64,000 nt of DNA from Bacteroidia bacterium (lineage in GTDB: Bacteria; Bacteroidota; Bacteroidia; J057). The notes under the pieces are model-generated. The model was given only the letters and a program-made list of their open reading frames with translations, did no database searches and was not told where the DNA came from. The position numbers were made by a program, and so were the translations under genes. The stretch is taken from positions 62,001-126,000 of the forward strand of contig JAWKNO010000003.1 of the NCBI GenBank assembly GCA_041391665.1, in the 5' to 3' direction. Position 1 is the stretch's first letter. Each line of letters starts with the position of its first letter. Positions 35,780-45,198 of this stretch are shown in pieces.

Positions 35780-37342
35780 ATGGAAAAAGACCTTTTAAAC
35801 CTCGTAAAAGCCAATACTAAAATCGTTCAGATTATCAGCTTTGAATCTCTAAGGATACACGCAATGTTAGTGAGTGTATCTAAAGAAACTGAAAAGAACT
35901 TGTATATCTGGAATCGAGTTGAAGGGATAAAAAAATGGGACATAAAAAAACGCAGTTTCACAGATGAAGATGAGGAAGTTCAAACTCCTGATATGGCTCT
36001 AAAATTTTTTAATGAGAAGGAAAATATCATTCTTCTATTAGAAGATTTTCATCCTGACCTGACAGATGATAAACCAAGAATCATAAAAACGTTGAGAAAC
36101 ATTGCTTTGAGAAATGACAAAAGCAAAACTTTGGTTTTATCACAACCATTTCACCAACTGCCAAGAGAATTGGAAAAAGAAGTTCATATTATTGACTTGC
36201 CTTATCCAGATTTTAATGACATCAAAGCCATTTATAACAAAGTTTGCAAAGAACATCAAATTTCAGCTTCGACTGAACCTGACACCGATTTGATTGAGGC
36301 TGCCCTGGGCTTGACCATAATGGAAGCTGAAAAGGCATTTTCATTAGCATATATTGAAAATGAAAGTTTATCAAGCAATGAAGTTCCTTTGGTGATAAGA
36401 GAAAAAGAAAATGTAATTAAGAAAAGCGGCTACCTTGAATACTATCATCCTAAAGAAACGATGACGGATGTAGGTGGTCTGACCAACTTAAAAGAATGGT
36501 TGATTAAAAGAGGAAGAGGGTTTGACAAAGGAGCAAAAGAGTTTGGACTCACCTACCCTAGAGGGATTCTCTTATTAGGTATTCCAGGCACAGGAAAAAG
36601 CCTAACCGCTAAGGCGATTGGGAATGAGTGGCACTTCCCACTATTGCGACTTGATATGGGAAAAATTTTTGGTGGCATTGTAGGCGAATCAGAAAAGAAC
36701 ATTCGAGAAGCATTAAACATAGCTGAAGCTATTGCCCCGTCTATTCTTTGGATTGATGAGATTGAGAAAGGTATGTCAGGAATTTCTTCTTCTGGTGGCT
36801 CAGATGGAGGAACAACAGCCCGTGTTTTGGGAACATTTCTGACTTGGATGCAAGAAAAGTCTAAACCGGTTTTTGTGGTTGCAACAGCCAACGATATTTC
36901 ACAACTTCCACCTGAATTACTCAGAAAAGGGCGTGTAGATGAAATTTTTTTTGTGGACTTACCTTCTCAAAAAGAACGAGAAGAAATTATTAAAATCCAT
37001 TTGAAAAAGAAAAACCGTAAGCCAAAAAATTTTGATACAAAAAAATTAGCTGAAGAGAGCAAAGGCTTTTCTGGTGCAGAGTTAGAAGAAGTCATCAAAG
37101 AAGCGTTGTTTCAAGCCTATGATGAAGAAAAGGAAATTACGGATGAGCATATTTCTGCTGCAATTGCAAAAACTTTTCCTCTATCAAGAACAATGCACGA
37201 AACCATTGACAAAATGAGGCTTTGGGCAAAGAGCAGAGCTGTTTCGGCTTCCGTAGAAGAACCTGACAAATTGGATGCGGAGAAAGACAAGGAATTACCC
37301 AAACTCAAACAAGAATCTTATAGCAATCCTTTTATCAATTAG
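35780..37342 (+). CDS. Ycf46-like AAA+ ATPase
   Basis: A 520-residue AAA+ protein. The N-terminal ~220 residues form a degenerate P-loop-like domain (IILLLEDFHPDL, NIALRNDKSKTLVLSQP) as in Ycf46 proteins of cyanobacteria and chloroplasts. The classical AAA+ module follows: Walker A GIPGTGKS (residues 267-274), Walker B LWIDEIEK (Asp326-Glu327), sensor VFVVATAND, arginine finger region LLRKGRVDE, and sensor-2-like GFSGAELEEV. Such ATPases usually form hexamers that remodel proteins. First gene of a seven-gene operon; the helicase starts 3 bp after its stop. Confidence 0.88.
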   Translation: MEKDLLNLVKANTKIVQIISFESLRIHAMLVSVSKETEKNLYIWNRVEGIKKWDIKKRSFTDEDEEVQTPDMALKFFNEKENIILLLEDFHPDLTDDKPRIIKTLRNIALRNDKSKTLVLSQPFHQLPRELEKEVHIIDLPYPDFNDIKAIYNKVCKEHQISASTEPDTDLIEAALGLTIMEAEKAFSLAYIENESLSSNEVPLVIREKENVIKKSGYLEYYHPKETMTDVGGLTNLKEWLIKRGRGFDKGAKEFGLTYPRGILLLGIPGTGKSLTAKAIGNEWHFPLLRLDMGKIFGGIVGESEKNIREALNIAEAIAPSILWIDEIEKGMSGISSSGGSDGGTTARVLGTFLTWMQEKSKPVFVVATANDISQLPPELLRKGRVDEIFFVDLPSQKEREEIIKIHLKKKNRKPKNFDTKKLAEESKGFSGAELEEVIKEALFQAYDEEKEITDEHISAAIAKTFPLSRTMHETIDKMRLWAKSRAVSASVEEPDKLDAEKDKELPKLKQESYSNPFIN

Positions 37343-37345
37343 TAT

Positions 37346-40300
37346 ATGTTATCATATTATTTCAATTTACCTAAAGACAGAGAGAGAGATTTTGATGGAA
37401 ATCTTCGTGCTTCTTATGCCATTAAGAAAACGGCAAAGGCAGCATTTGAACCTTTTGAAGACTATTTGGAAAATGCAATAACCTCCTTAAAGAAGAAAGA
37501 AAACATAAAAGCCAGTTGGAGAAAAGTAGAAACCGATAATGTTGCTGAATTAAGAATCATAGGAGGGTTATTTGAAATGCCAAAAGAAACCATCACAAAA
37601 TTTGAAGACGGTGCAATAGATACAGCACAGGTAGGTGATATGATAATGGGAAGTGCTAATACACATAAAATAATTTCAATAAATGATATCGAAGTTGTTT
37701 TCGATGTGCTTCCTGAAACGGATGAAATGTTGTTCTGGAACAAAAAGCCATTGAATTTCTCCATCATTCATTCCAAAAGACCTGACGGAACAATAATTAG
37801 AGATGAGCCCCACCGTTACATTGTTTACTCTGAAAAAATAGTTAGTAAGGCAACTCGAATTCAAGACAATAAATTGAGTTCATTTATTGATTTTGACAAT
37901 CTCTTTTTTGAAAATGGCAATAAACTATCAGCCACTCGGAATGAGTTATTAATCATTACTCTTTCTGATAGCAATGATTATGGGAAAAGGGTTATTTCAA
38001 ATCAGATTAAGTTTTCGATAGAAAGTACAAGAAAAAACAGTAAAGATGCTTTTTGGATTCAATTGTTGGAGCTAGATGAAAATGGAGCCGAAGACATTCC
38101 TGGGTTTTCTCCTCTTCGCTACTTCTTTGATGACGATATTACGATAACTGATGATAAAAAAAACGATTATCTAGTTGCAGCAGGAATAGAAACAGAAAAC
38201 AAAATCGTTTTAAAACGAAAAGCAGAATCTAAAAAAGGTGGTTTCTTTTGGGAGTTTTGCTTCCCTCCTGAAAACTCTACTTTAACAGTTAGAGTAAATT
38301 CCTATTCTTTACGTAAACAAAAGGAATCAATATCTGCCCTTTTGCAAATGCCAGTGGGCGAACAATCTAAACTCATTAAACTCTTTGAAGATCGGGATAG
38401 AGCAACATGGCAAGAACCTGATAGGGAAAGAATTAATGAGTGGTTTGTTATTACCGATGAAACCCGAAGCGGTTGCAATGAACAACGAAAGTTCATCAAC
38501 CAGGCGACCAATACACCAGATTTTGCCATTTTAGAAGGTCCTCCAGGTTCTGGGAAAACTACTGTTATTTTAGAATTGATTTGCCAATTGGCGAAACAAG
38601 GGAAACGTGTGTTGCTATGTGGCTCAACACACGTTGCTATTGACAATGTTTTAGAACGATTGAAAGAACATCGTAATGGAACAACCTTGCTTGATACGTT
38701 TCATATTTTACCGGTTCGTATAGGTGATGAGAAAAGGATTAATGAAGACATTAGAGAGTTTCAAATCAATAATTTGATTGAGGATAATGGTATTGACGAA
38801 ACTCTACTCTTAGAAGCATCAAACCTTGTGTGTGGAACAACCATAGGTATTTTGCAACATCCAAAATTTAAGGAACGAAATAAAAATTGGCGAGACACAC
38901 CAATCAATCCTGAATTTGATTACCTCATCATTGATGAAAGCAGTAAAACAACATTTCAAGAATTTCTTGTTCCAGCCTTGTATGCAAAAAAATGGGTGTT
39001 AGTTGGCGATGTAATGCAACTTTCACCATTCACAGAAAGGCAAGAAATTGTCTGCAACATAGAACAAATAGCTATTGAAGGAAAACCGTTGCCTTACGAA
39101 TTACAACAAGCAGTTTTTTTTCTTCATAAATTGAAAGATTGCCTTAATAGCAAGAATAATAAATTTGTTTTACCTGCTTCATCTAATACAATTCAGTTCA
39201 TACTTCAGGAATTAGAAAAAGGACGAATTTCCGATTTCAACAATAAAGCCATTTTCATTATTTCTAATGGAAACTATAAAACCTCTCAGCTTGTATTTCG
39301 CAAACCCAATGAGCTAAATACTTTAGAATTAAGTGCTGCTGATTTAATTATTGTTGAAGAGAATCAATTGGAAAAATCATTGGATTCATTTCCCGAAAGC
39401 CACGCAGTACTAAGAAGCAATAAATGGTCAGAATCTGCCCACGCATTTATTCATAATGCATACCAGAAACAGCATCAATTTCAATACAAAGAAAAAGGAA
39501 GAGAAATAACCGAAAGCATTGAGATTGTTAAACAACTCAACGGTTATTTCTACGAAAAAAACTGGGCAGAGGAAGTTGCCTGGCGTGTAGATAGAGAACA
39601 TCAGTTGAGAATGGTTCGAAAAAGCAGGATAAAAGGAAATTATGGGAAAGTAATTGAAGAATTGATGCCGAAATCCATTGACAAGGAAAGGGTTGAGGCA
39701 CAAATCAATCAAATAGCGTCAATGGCTTTCCCTTCTATTCTTGAATCGTTGGTAAAAGGCATTTCGGGAAGGAAATTGAAGATTGAAAGCACAATGTCGG
39801 AAGGTTTTAAAAGTGGAGACTTACAAAATAGAAAAACTACGCTAGTATATCAACATCGAATGCACCCAGAAATTTCAAAATTTCCAAGAGAACGTTTTTA
39901 TCAATCAGAAAATGCCCTGCTGGATTTAGAATACCCAAAGCATATTAAGGTATTAAGAGACTGGAATTATTCAAAATACGACTCCAGAAGTGTTTGGATT
40001 GATGTTCAGGGTAAAACCAATAAAAACTATAATCTTAAAGAGGTTGAAGTTTTAATTCAACATTTAAAATCCTTTTTAGAGTATGCTGAAAAAAATCCAC
40101 AGCCTGAAGGCAAGGAATGGACAGTTGCTTGTTTGTCATTCTACAGAGGGCAAGAGACACATATCAGGGAAAAATTGCAACAGATTACTGGAAACGAAAA
40201 GAGTTTTTCAAATTTCAATATTAGTAAGAGTAAGAACAAAATCAACATCAAGCTACACACAGTTGATAAGTTTCAAGGACACGAAGCAGATTTAGTTTTT

Positions 40301-40474
40301 GTTTCAATGGTTCAAACAACTCGTGATGGATTTATGGATAATCCGAATCGCCTGAATGTAGCCATCACGAGAGCAAAATTTCAGTTGGTGATAATTGGGG
40401 ATTACGAATATTTCTTAAAAAGATCTAAATCAGAAGACTTAAGAGAATTGGCGAAACATATATACAAGCAGTAA
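37346..40474 (+). CDS. SF1B helicase of the UPF1/DNA2 (AAA_11/AAA_12) type
   Basis: A 1042-residue helicase. A ~370-residue N-terminal region without recognised domain (probably OB/beta-barrel-like) precedes the motor. Helicase motifs in order: Q-like region NEQRKFINQA, motif I GPPGSGKTT (from residue 398), motif II DYLIIDESS (Asp530-Glu531), motif III GDVMQLSPF, motif IV VYQHRMHPEIS, motif V TVDKFQGHEADLV and motif VI RLNVAITRAK. A ~250-residue insertion lies between motifs III and IV. It should translocate 5'-3' on single-stranded RNA or DNA. Nuclease motifs are not seen within it. Confidence 0.9.
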   Translation: MLSYYFNLPKDRERDFDGNLRASYAIKKTAKAAFEPFEDYLENAITSLKKKENIKASWRKVETDNVAELRIIGGLFEMPKETITKFEDGAIDTAQVGDMIMGSANTHKIISINDIEVVFDVLPETDEMLFWNKKPLNFSIIHSKRPDGTIIRDEPHRYIVYSEKIVSKATRIQDNKLSSFIDFDNLFFENGNKLSATRNELLIITLSDSNDYGKRVISNQIKFSIESTRKNSKDAFWIQLLELDENGAEDIPGFSPLRYFFDDDITITDDKKNDYLVAAGIETENKIVLKRKAESKKGGFFWEFCFPPENSTLTVRVNSYSLRKQKESISALLQMPVGEQSKLIKLFEDRDRATWQEPDRERINEWFVITDETRSGCNEQRKFINQATNTPDFAILEGPPGSGKTTVILELICQLAKQGKRVLLCGSTHVAIDNVLERLKEHRNGTTLLDTFHILPVRIGDEKRINEDIREFQINNLIEDNGIDETLLLEASNLVCGTTIGILQHPKFKERNKNWRDTPINPEFDYLIIDESSKTTFQEFLVPALYAKKWVLVGDVMQLSPFTERQEIVCNIEQIAIEGKPLPYELQQAVFFLHKLKDCLNSKNNKFVLPASSNTIQFILQELEKGRISDFNNKAIFIISNGNYKTSQLVFRKPNELNTLELSAADLIIVEENQLEKSLDSFPESHAVLRSNKWSESAHAFIHNAYQKQHQFQYKEKGREITESIEIVKQLNGYFYEKNWAEEVAWRVDREHQLRMVRKSRIKGNYGKVIEELMPKSIDKERVEAQINQIASMAFPSILESLVKGISGRKLKIESTMSEGFKSGDLQNRKTTLVYQHRMHPEISKFPRERFYQSENALLDLEYPKHIKVLRDWNYSKYDSRSVWIDVQGKTNKNYNLKEVEVLIQHLKSFLEYAEKNPQPEGKEWTVACLSFYRGQETHIREKLQQITGNEKSFSNFNISKSKNKINIKLHTVDKFQGHEADLVFVSMVQTTRDGFMDNPNRLNVAITRAKFQLVIIGDYEYFLKRSKSEDLRELAKHIYKQ

Positions 40475-40475
40475 A

Positions 40476-41990
40476 ATGAAAGCTACGTTAGATAAGCAAA
40501 TAGAATTACGTTCAGCTATAGTGTATCTCCGATTTGAGAAGGAAATACACCGAAAAGATATTCAGGAATACCTGAAAGGGAAACAATTTGATAAACCCCT
40601 AATTGAAAACAGAGTAAAGGACTATCTAAAGAACATTAAATTATTTGATGAAAAGCATCAACTCACTGCATTAGGGCATTCGGTAAAGGAAACTGGAATG
40701 CTGCCTACAATTGAGGAAGGCAAGTATCAGATATGGTTTACAAATAGAGATTCATACTTTGGTAATAAGATTTTCTACATCAAAAGAGTTCAGCCAAAAA
40801 GAGAAGGTTCAGACCAAAAGCTGCAATTACGTTTTGATGATTATGGTCATTTCTATCTGCCTTCTGAAACCAATTCATTTTCAAATTTGAAACTCCTGCC
40901 CATCAAGGATTATTTCGGACAGAACAGAAATGACACCGACCATATTTCCCTTCGTTGGTCTTGGGAGAATCTTGAAAAATCGAATTATGTTTTTGATGGA
41001 CAATTAGGAAAAGGAGCAAATGCAATCAAGTTGAAACCAATAAGCATTACCTGCAAAGAAGACCTAAAAATACTTATTGAAGAGTTATTATCGGAATGGG
41101 ATAAAAAGAATGAGCGGCTTAAAATTCGTTTTGATGAGATAGATGAACAAAGCAAAACAACCTTTGAGGACAACATTCAAATTCAATGGAATGATTTCAA
41201 AGTCCAATTTCAAAAAATCCCTTTGATGCCTTACGATCTTGACGATGCAAGAAAATGGAGAAATTGGTTAGTAAATAAATCCCTACGAAAAGATTATCTG
41301 AGTCCATCTGATTTTGAAAGCACATTAATCGAAGTCAATCATAAAGATGCTTTTAAGTCCTATTCAAACTCATTGGATATTCCCAAGCCCGAATCGTTCA
41401 GCAATATAATTAAGAAGGATTCGGTTGCTTTTTGGCATCTAAACGCCCCATTAGATTTGAATCCAAATATAAAGGCAAAACTTGCTGCAAAACCTATTGA
41501 GTTGATAAAGGAAACGAAAGTATCATTCAATGATATAGTGAATAAATTAGGCTTTGAGAGTTTAGAAGGTATTTCTGTCGCAGTTTACTATGACCGTTAT
41601 GTTGTGAATCTAAGTCAACAAAAATCGGTTTCAGCATTATTTAAAGCAGTAGAAAGTAAGTCCAAAATAGTCATAACGGATTTATCACCAAAGGAAAACA
41701 GCAGCGATTTCATTCAGAAAAATTATCCTGAAATTAAATTGAGGGATTGCAAGTCAATTTTCAAATCACGATTACCACACGATAGATATATTGTGCTTGG
41801 CAGTAATGACGAAATTCAAATTTGGAATGTCAGTAATTCCATTGATTACATCACCTTTTCAGATAGCATCATTGATAAAAATACGCAAGGAACCATACGA
41901 CAAAGCGTTGTATTCACCCCAGTAAGTAAAGAAATGCTTGATAAAGATTTGTTGAACTTTATAGAAAATGAAGTAAAAAATGGCAAATAA
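40476..41990 (+). CDS. Winged-helix plus PLD-like protein of the island operon
   Basis: A 504-residue protein of no firmly recognised family. The N-terminal ~75 residues look like a winged helix (RKDIQEYLKGKQ, KDYLKNIKLFDEKHQLTALG). The middle is unassigned. Near the C-terminus SRLPHDRYIVLG (His435, Asp436, Arg437) followed by an IWNVSNS strand resembles the HDR-type motif in diverged phospholipase-D-fold proteins attached to conflict systems; the second half of a canonical HKD pair is not evident, so activity is uncertain. It starts 1 bp after the helicase stop and overlaps the next gene by 11 bp. Confidence 0.6.
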   Translation: MKATLDKQIELRSAIVYLRFEKEIHRKDIQEYLKGKQFDKPLIENRVKDYLKNIKLFDEKHQLTALGHSVKETGMLPTIEEGKYQIWFTNRDSYFGNKIFYIKRVQPKREGSDQKLQLRFDDYGHFYLPSETNSFSNLKLLPIKDYFGQNRNDTDHISLRWSWENLEKSNYVFDGQLGKGANAIKLKPISITCKEDLKILIEELLSEWDKKNERLKIRFDEIDEQSKTTFEDNIQIQWNDFKVQFQKIPLMPYDLDDARKWRNWLVNKSLRKDYLSPSDFESTLIEVNHKDAFKSYSNSLDIPKPESFSNIIKKDSVAFWHLNAPLDLNPNIKAKLAAKPIELIKETKVSFNDIVNKLGFESLEGISVAVYYDRYVVNLSQQKSVSALFKAVESKSKIVITDLSPKENSSDFIQKNYPEIKLRDCKSIFKSRLPHDRYIVLGSNDEIQIWNVSNSIDYITFSDSIIDKNTQGTIRQSVVFTPVSKEMLDKDLLNFIENEVKNGK

Positions 41991-43761
41991 GATTCGACCC
42001 ATATCAAAATCAAAAGTTGTTGATTATAGCAATGAACAGTTACAAAATTTTTGGCAATCCAAAGAGGACAAGACATATTCTGTAGATCAAGACTATAAAC
42101 AAAACGTACTTAATGCTTTGGAATCTGTTTACGAAGGCATCGTATGCATTCAATCAGAAAAATTAACAGACAAACATATTATAAAGCAAATATTTGATAC
42201 AGCCAGGGGTAGGGAAGTGAAAATTTATATACTTGTAAATCAATACACAGAAGAATTGGATTTACTTAATGAAGTTTGTCTTATTCGATACGACTTGAAT
42301 AATACCGGTTCATTTATATTGTCTAACCCAAATTCAAAGAACCCAAAGGGCTGGTTTTTTAGCGGAGAATTTACTGAGCAAGCTTTGACGGCACCCCAAC
42401 AATTGTTTCAGGAATTAGAAGAAAAGGATGGAACAGAATTATTTCGTCATTTCTGTTATCATTTTTGGGAAACAGCAACTAAAGAAATTATAGAGAATCG
42501 TAAGCACACTTCTGTTACATCAAAACCCATTGATGTTTTTCACGATACGAAAACATATGGCGATAAAGATTTTGTCTATTCAACTTTATTTGATTTTGTT
42601 GAAAATACAACCCGAAGAAAATTATCTGAAAAACTTATTGTTCCCTTAAAAAAGGAAAAGCAAACACCTATTCTTATATCATCCACGCTCAAGGTTGATT
42701 TGGGAAATGTCATTCTTCATGAATTATTATCCAAAAATGACTTTGAGAATTATACGCCAACTCTAGTTGATCACGAAACAGCTTGTGAAGTTGAGTACGC
42801 TTGGGTTAATATTCCTTTTTATCTTCCTGAAAAAAGCAATAAAAGTCCTTTATATGAGAAGTGGAAAAAAGAAACCGAAAGAATCACAAAACATCTTGAT
42901 TCCATTTTGGAGAAAATTGTATTGGCTGAGAAAAAGGAAAAAACCATTTCGCGAACATTATCAAGGTTTTTTCTTGGAAAGAAAACTATGTTTAATAAGT
43001 TGAAAGCTGATATAGAAGAATTGCGTCAAGTTGACTTTGCCAACATAACCGATAGGGAATTAAAAGAAAATATTAATGATCTCGATAAAATTTACAGTAA
43101 AGTTGAAAGCGAGATTGGTGAAATAGAACAGGAAGACAGAAAAGCTAAATTAGATGAAGAAATTAGCAATTTGAAACTACAAGAACTTGAAAGAAATAAT
43201 ATACTAACGGAAAAGATAGAAGAACTCGATCAGAAGCAGAAAACTGCCAGCGTGCAACTAAAGGCTTTTCTTGAAAAGCATAGCATAGAAGAAAATTTGC
43301 TTGGAAAGGTGAGAAATGAGTGGCAACAAAAATCGGGGAATAAAAACAAGAAACATAATCCTACAGAAGCAAAAGAAGCCGAATCTAAACTATCTGATCT
43401 AAATGAAATTCAAAATCAACTTTTTATTAACAAAATAAAATTAGATATAGAAAAAATTGAAAAGGAAATCAAACGAATTGAGGATGACGTGAAACGAAAA
43501 GAAAATGAGAAATCTAAACCATATCTACAAACAGACACGAAATCCTCATTGAATGAATTTGTTGGAAATCAATCTCCAAAGCCAAGTTCAACTAGCAGCA
43601 AAACATTTACTGTTCCAGATTTGCCACAATTGCCCAATGTAGGAAAACTGTTTCAGTTAAATAGTCTTTCATATCTTGCTATTGAGTTTTGGGAGGATTA
43701 TGATCGAGGCAAAATAGAAGCAGCTAGACTGAAGGCCGATCTGTGTACGTTTAAAATCTAA
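41980..43761 (+). CDS. PLD-like, coiled-coil protein of the island operon
   Basis: A 593-residue protein. The N-terminal ~200 residues show a strand pattern recalling diverged PLD-fold domains (VKIYILVNQYTE, GSFILSNP, GWFFSGEFTEQAL) without an intact HKD motif. From about residue 285 to 510 it is dominated by charged heptad-like helices (EEISNLKLQELERNNILTEK), so a long coiled coil is likely. A low-complexity Ser/Pro linker (PKPSSTSSKTF) and a short conserved-looking C-terminus follow. This could be a structural arm or sensor within a complex with the AAA+ ATPase. Function is inference only. Confidence 0.55.
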   Translation: MANKIRPISKSKVVDYSNEQLQNFWQSKEDKTYSVDQDYKQNVLNALESVYEGIVCIQSEKLTDKHIIKQIFDTARGREVKIYILVNQYTEELDLLNEVCLIRYDLNNTGSFILSNPNSKNPKGWFFSGEFTEQALTAPQQLFQELEEKDGTELFRHFCYHFWETATKEIIENRKHTSVTSKPIDVFHDTKTYGDKDFVYSTLFDFVENTTRRKLSEKLIVPLKKEKQTPILISSTLKVDLGNVILHELLSKNDFENYTPTLVDHETACEVEYAWVNIPFYLPEKSNKSPLYEKWKKETERITKHLDSILEKIVLAEKKEKTISRTLSRFFLGKKTMFNKLKADIEELRQVDFANITDRELKENINDLDKIYSKVESEIGEIEQEDRKAKLDEEISNLKLQELERNNILTEKIEELDQKQKTASVQLKAFLEKHSIEENLLGKVRNEWQQKSGNKNKKHNPTEAKEAESKLSDLNEIQNQLFINKIKLDIEKIEKEIKRIEDDVKRKENEKSKPYLQTDTKSSLNEFVGNQSPKPSSTSSKTFTVPDLPQLPNVGKLFQLNSLSYLAIEFWEDYDRGKIEAARLKADLCTFKI

Positions 43762-43766
43762 CAATC

Positions 43767-43973
43767 ATGGCAGAACAACGAATCGTAATTACCATTGACG
43801 AAAACGGAAAAATCAATGCATCTACCGAAGGCATAAAAGGCGAAATGTGCCTTAATGAATTGCAAGAATTACTTGGTAATTTGGAAGAACTGCAATCCAT
43901 CAGTAAAACTGATGAATTCTATCAAACAAATGAATTGAAATCTCAAAACAAAATTCAAAACAAAAAACAATGA
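43767..43973 (+). CDS. DUF2997 family small protein
   Basis: A 68-residue protein matching the DUF2997 pattern: a beta hairpin RIVITIDENGKINAST, then EGIKGEMCLNELQELLG with the conserved Gly and Cys, and KTDEFYQ near the end. These small proteins are found next to DUF1257 genes in other bacteria; their role is unknown. It starts 5 bp after the coiled-coil gene and overlaps the DUF1257 gene by 4 bp (ATGA), implying coupled translation. Confidence 0.75.
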   Translation: MAEQRIVITIDENGKINASTEGIKGEMCLNELQELLGNLEELQSISKTDEFYQTNELKSQNKIQNKKQ

Positions 43974-44449
43974 GTGCAGTAGTCAAAACCGTAACCCCAT
44001 TTTTAAATCTAGAATTGCTTTTGCAATCCTTAGATGCCATCGGCTGCAAATACAAAATAAACTTGCAGCGTAATGAAATAGTAACTGAACGAAAAGATTA
44101 CCAAGGCAATCAGAAATTTCTATTTATAAATAATAGATTTATCTATCAACATGATTCAGATGCGAATCGGATGAATTGGAATAATTTAAATAATAAAGAA
44201 TCTAAAACCGTTAGTAGTTTCCTTGAGGCTGTAGAAACTAAATATCAGTTTTTTTACAACAAAAAAATGGAGGAGTTAGAAAAACAAAGACAAGAGGAAG
44301 AGCGCATTAGACTGGAAAAAGAAAGACAAGCATTTGTTGAAAGTCAAAGAGAAAACATAATTGCGAAGGCAAAGGAGAAAGGGTATTCTATTCAGGAAGA
44401 AAAAGTAAAAGGTAAAATCAAACTGGTTCTTGTCCGCAACACATACTAA
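43970..44449 (+). CDS. DUF1257 (Ycf35-like) protein
   Basis: A 159-residue protein with the Ycf35/DUF1257 layout: an N-terminal alpha/beta segment recalling ferredoxin-like folds (LLLQSLDAIGCKYKINLQRN), a middle helix, then a charged helical stretch (MEELEKQRQEEERIRLEKER) and a short C-terminal beta hairpin (GYSIQEEKVKGKIKLVLVR). Ycf35 and Ycf46 are both conserved in cyanobacteria and some plastids, and a Ycf46-like ATPase heads this operon. The biochemical role is unknown. Start by overlap with DUF2997; stop overlaps the radical-SAM ATG. Confidence 0.75.
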   Translation: MSAVVKTVTPFLNLELLLQSLDAIGCKYKINLQRNEIVTERKDYQGNQKFLFINNRFIYQHDSDANRMNWNNLNNKESKTVSSFLEAVETKYQFFYNKKMEELEKQRQEEERIRLEKERQAFVESQRENIIAKAKEKGYSIQEEKVKGKIKLVLVRNTY

Positions 44450-45033
44450 TGATGAATATAGCTCACATAGAAGAACAAAGTTTCATTTATGGTCCTGGCT
44501 GTAGGTTTGTAATTTGGGTTCAAGGCTGTTCTATTCATTGTAAAGGATGCTGGAACAAAAACATGTGGAGCTTTAAGCCCCAAAATTTAGTTTCTGTCAC
44601 TGAACTAATCAATAAAATAAAACAAGAATCCGATTTAATTGAAGGCATTACACTACTTGGTGGTGAACCACTTGACCAACTTGAGGAAGTGCTTCAATTG
44701 CTTGTAGAGTGTGGGAAAATGAACTTAAGCACTATGCTTTTCACAGGCTATGAAATTAATGAGATTTATGATAAGGGTTTTTCGTCAATCTTAGACTCTT
44801 GCGACATTCTAATAACTGGTCGCTACGTTGAATCGAAGCGGACTTTGAATCACCAATGGATTGGTTCAACCAATCAAGAAATTCGTTTTATCTCCGACAG
44901 ATACAAGTCATTCGTTCAAAACAATTCCAATTATGTTGAGGTTACTATAGATGAAACTGGCCGCACGACTCTCTTGGGATTTCCAAATGAGGACATAATG
45001 AATGACATACTAACAATTCACCACCCCCGCTAG
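44449..45033 (+). CDS. Radical-SAM activase-like protein (NrdG/pyruvate-formate-lyase-activase type)
   Basis: A 194-residue radical-SAM protein. The 4Fe-4S ligands are in GCSIHCKGCWN (Cys27, Cys31, Cys34, a CxxxCxxC motif), and the SAM-binding GGEP motif is at LLGGEPLDQLEE. Its length and the NIAHIEEQSFIYGPGCRFV opening match the NrdG-like group that installs a glycyl radical on a partner enzyme, but no glycyl-radical enzyme is in the window. Its target may be another operon product. It is the last operon gene, translationally coupled to DUF1257 (an ATG at 44452 is an alternative start). Confidence 0.82.
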   Translation: MMNIAHIEEQSFIYGPGCRFVIWVQGCSIHCKGCWNKNMWSFKPQNLVSVTELINKIKQESDLIEGITLLGGEPLDQLEEVLQLLVECGKMNLSTMLFTGYEINEIYDKGFSSILDSCDILITGRYVESKRTLNHQWIGSTNQEIRFISDRYKSFVQNNSNYVEVTIDETGRTTLLGFPNEDIMNDILTIHHPR

Positions 45034-45054
45034 CCTGAACATTTGGTTTGTTCT

Positions 45055-45126
45055 CACCCCAAAAATCAGGACACAAGGTTAGAAGTTCCACCAAAACGCG
45101 CGAAGTGGATGGAAATTTTTGGGGTG
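45055..45126. repeat. Long imperfect palindrome at the island's right edge
   Basis: A 12-bp inverted repeat, CACCCCAAAAAT (45055-45066) with ATTTTTGGGGTG (45115-45126), encloses 48 bases that hold an inner CCAC/GTGG pairing. It starts 21 bp after the radical-SAM stop. It may act as a transcription barrier or be a remnant of a small mobile or dispersed repeat. Confidence 0.6.
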
Positions 45127-45198
45127 GATAGCCTTTGGGCTACCGTCATTGCGCTCCTCCGGAGCTATGTCTGCGACAAATAATATGAATAGCGCGGC

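Noticed and set aside
35780..45033. Integrase-borne genomic island or prophage
   Set aside because: No integrase, transposase, phage structural gene or tRNA attachment site is present at either side; only composition and repeats suggest transfer.
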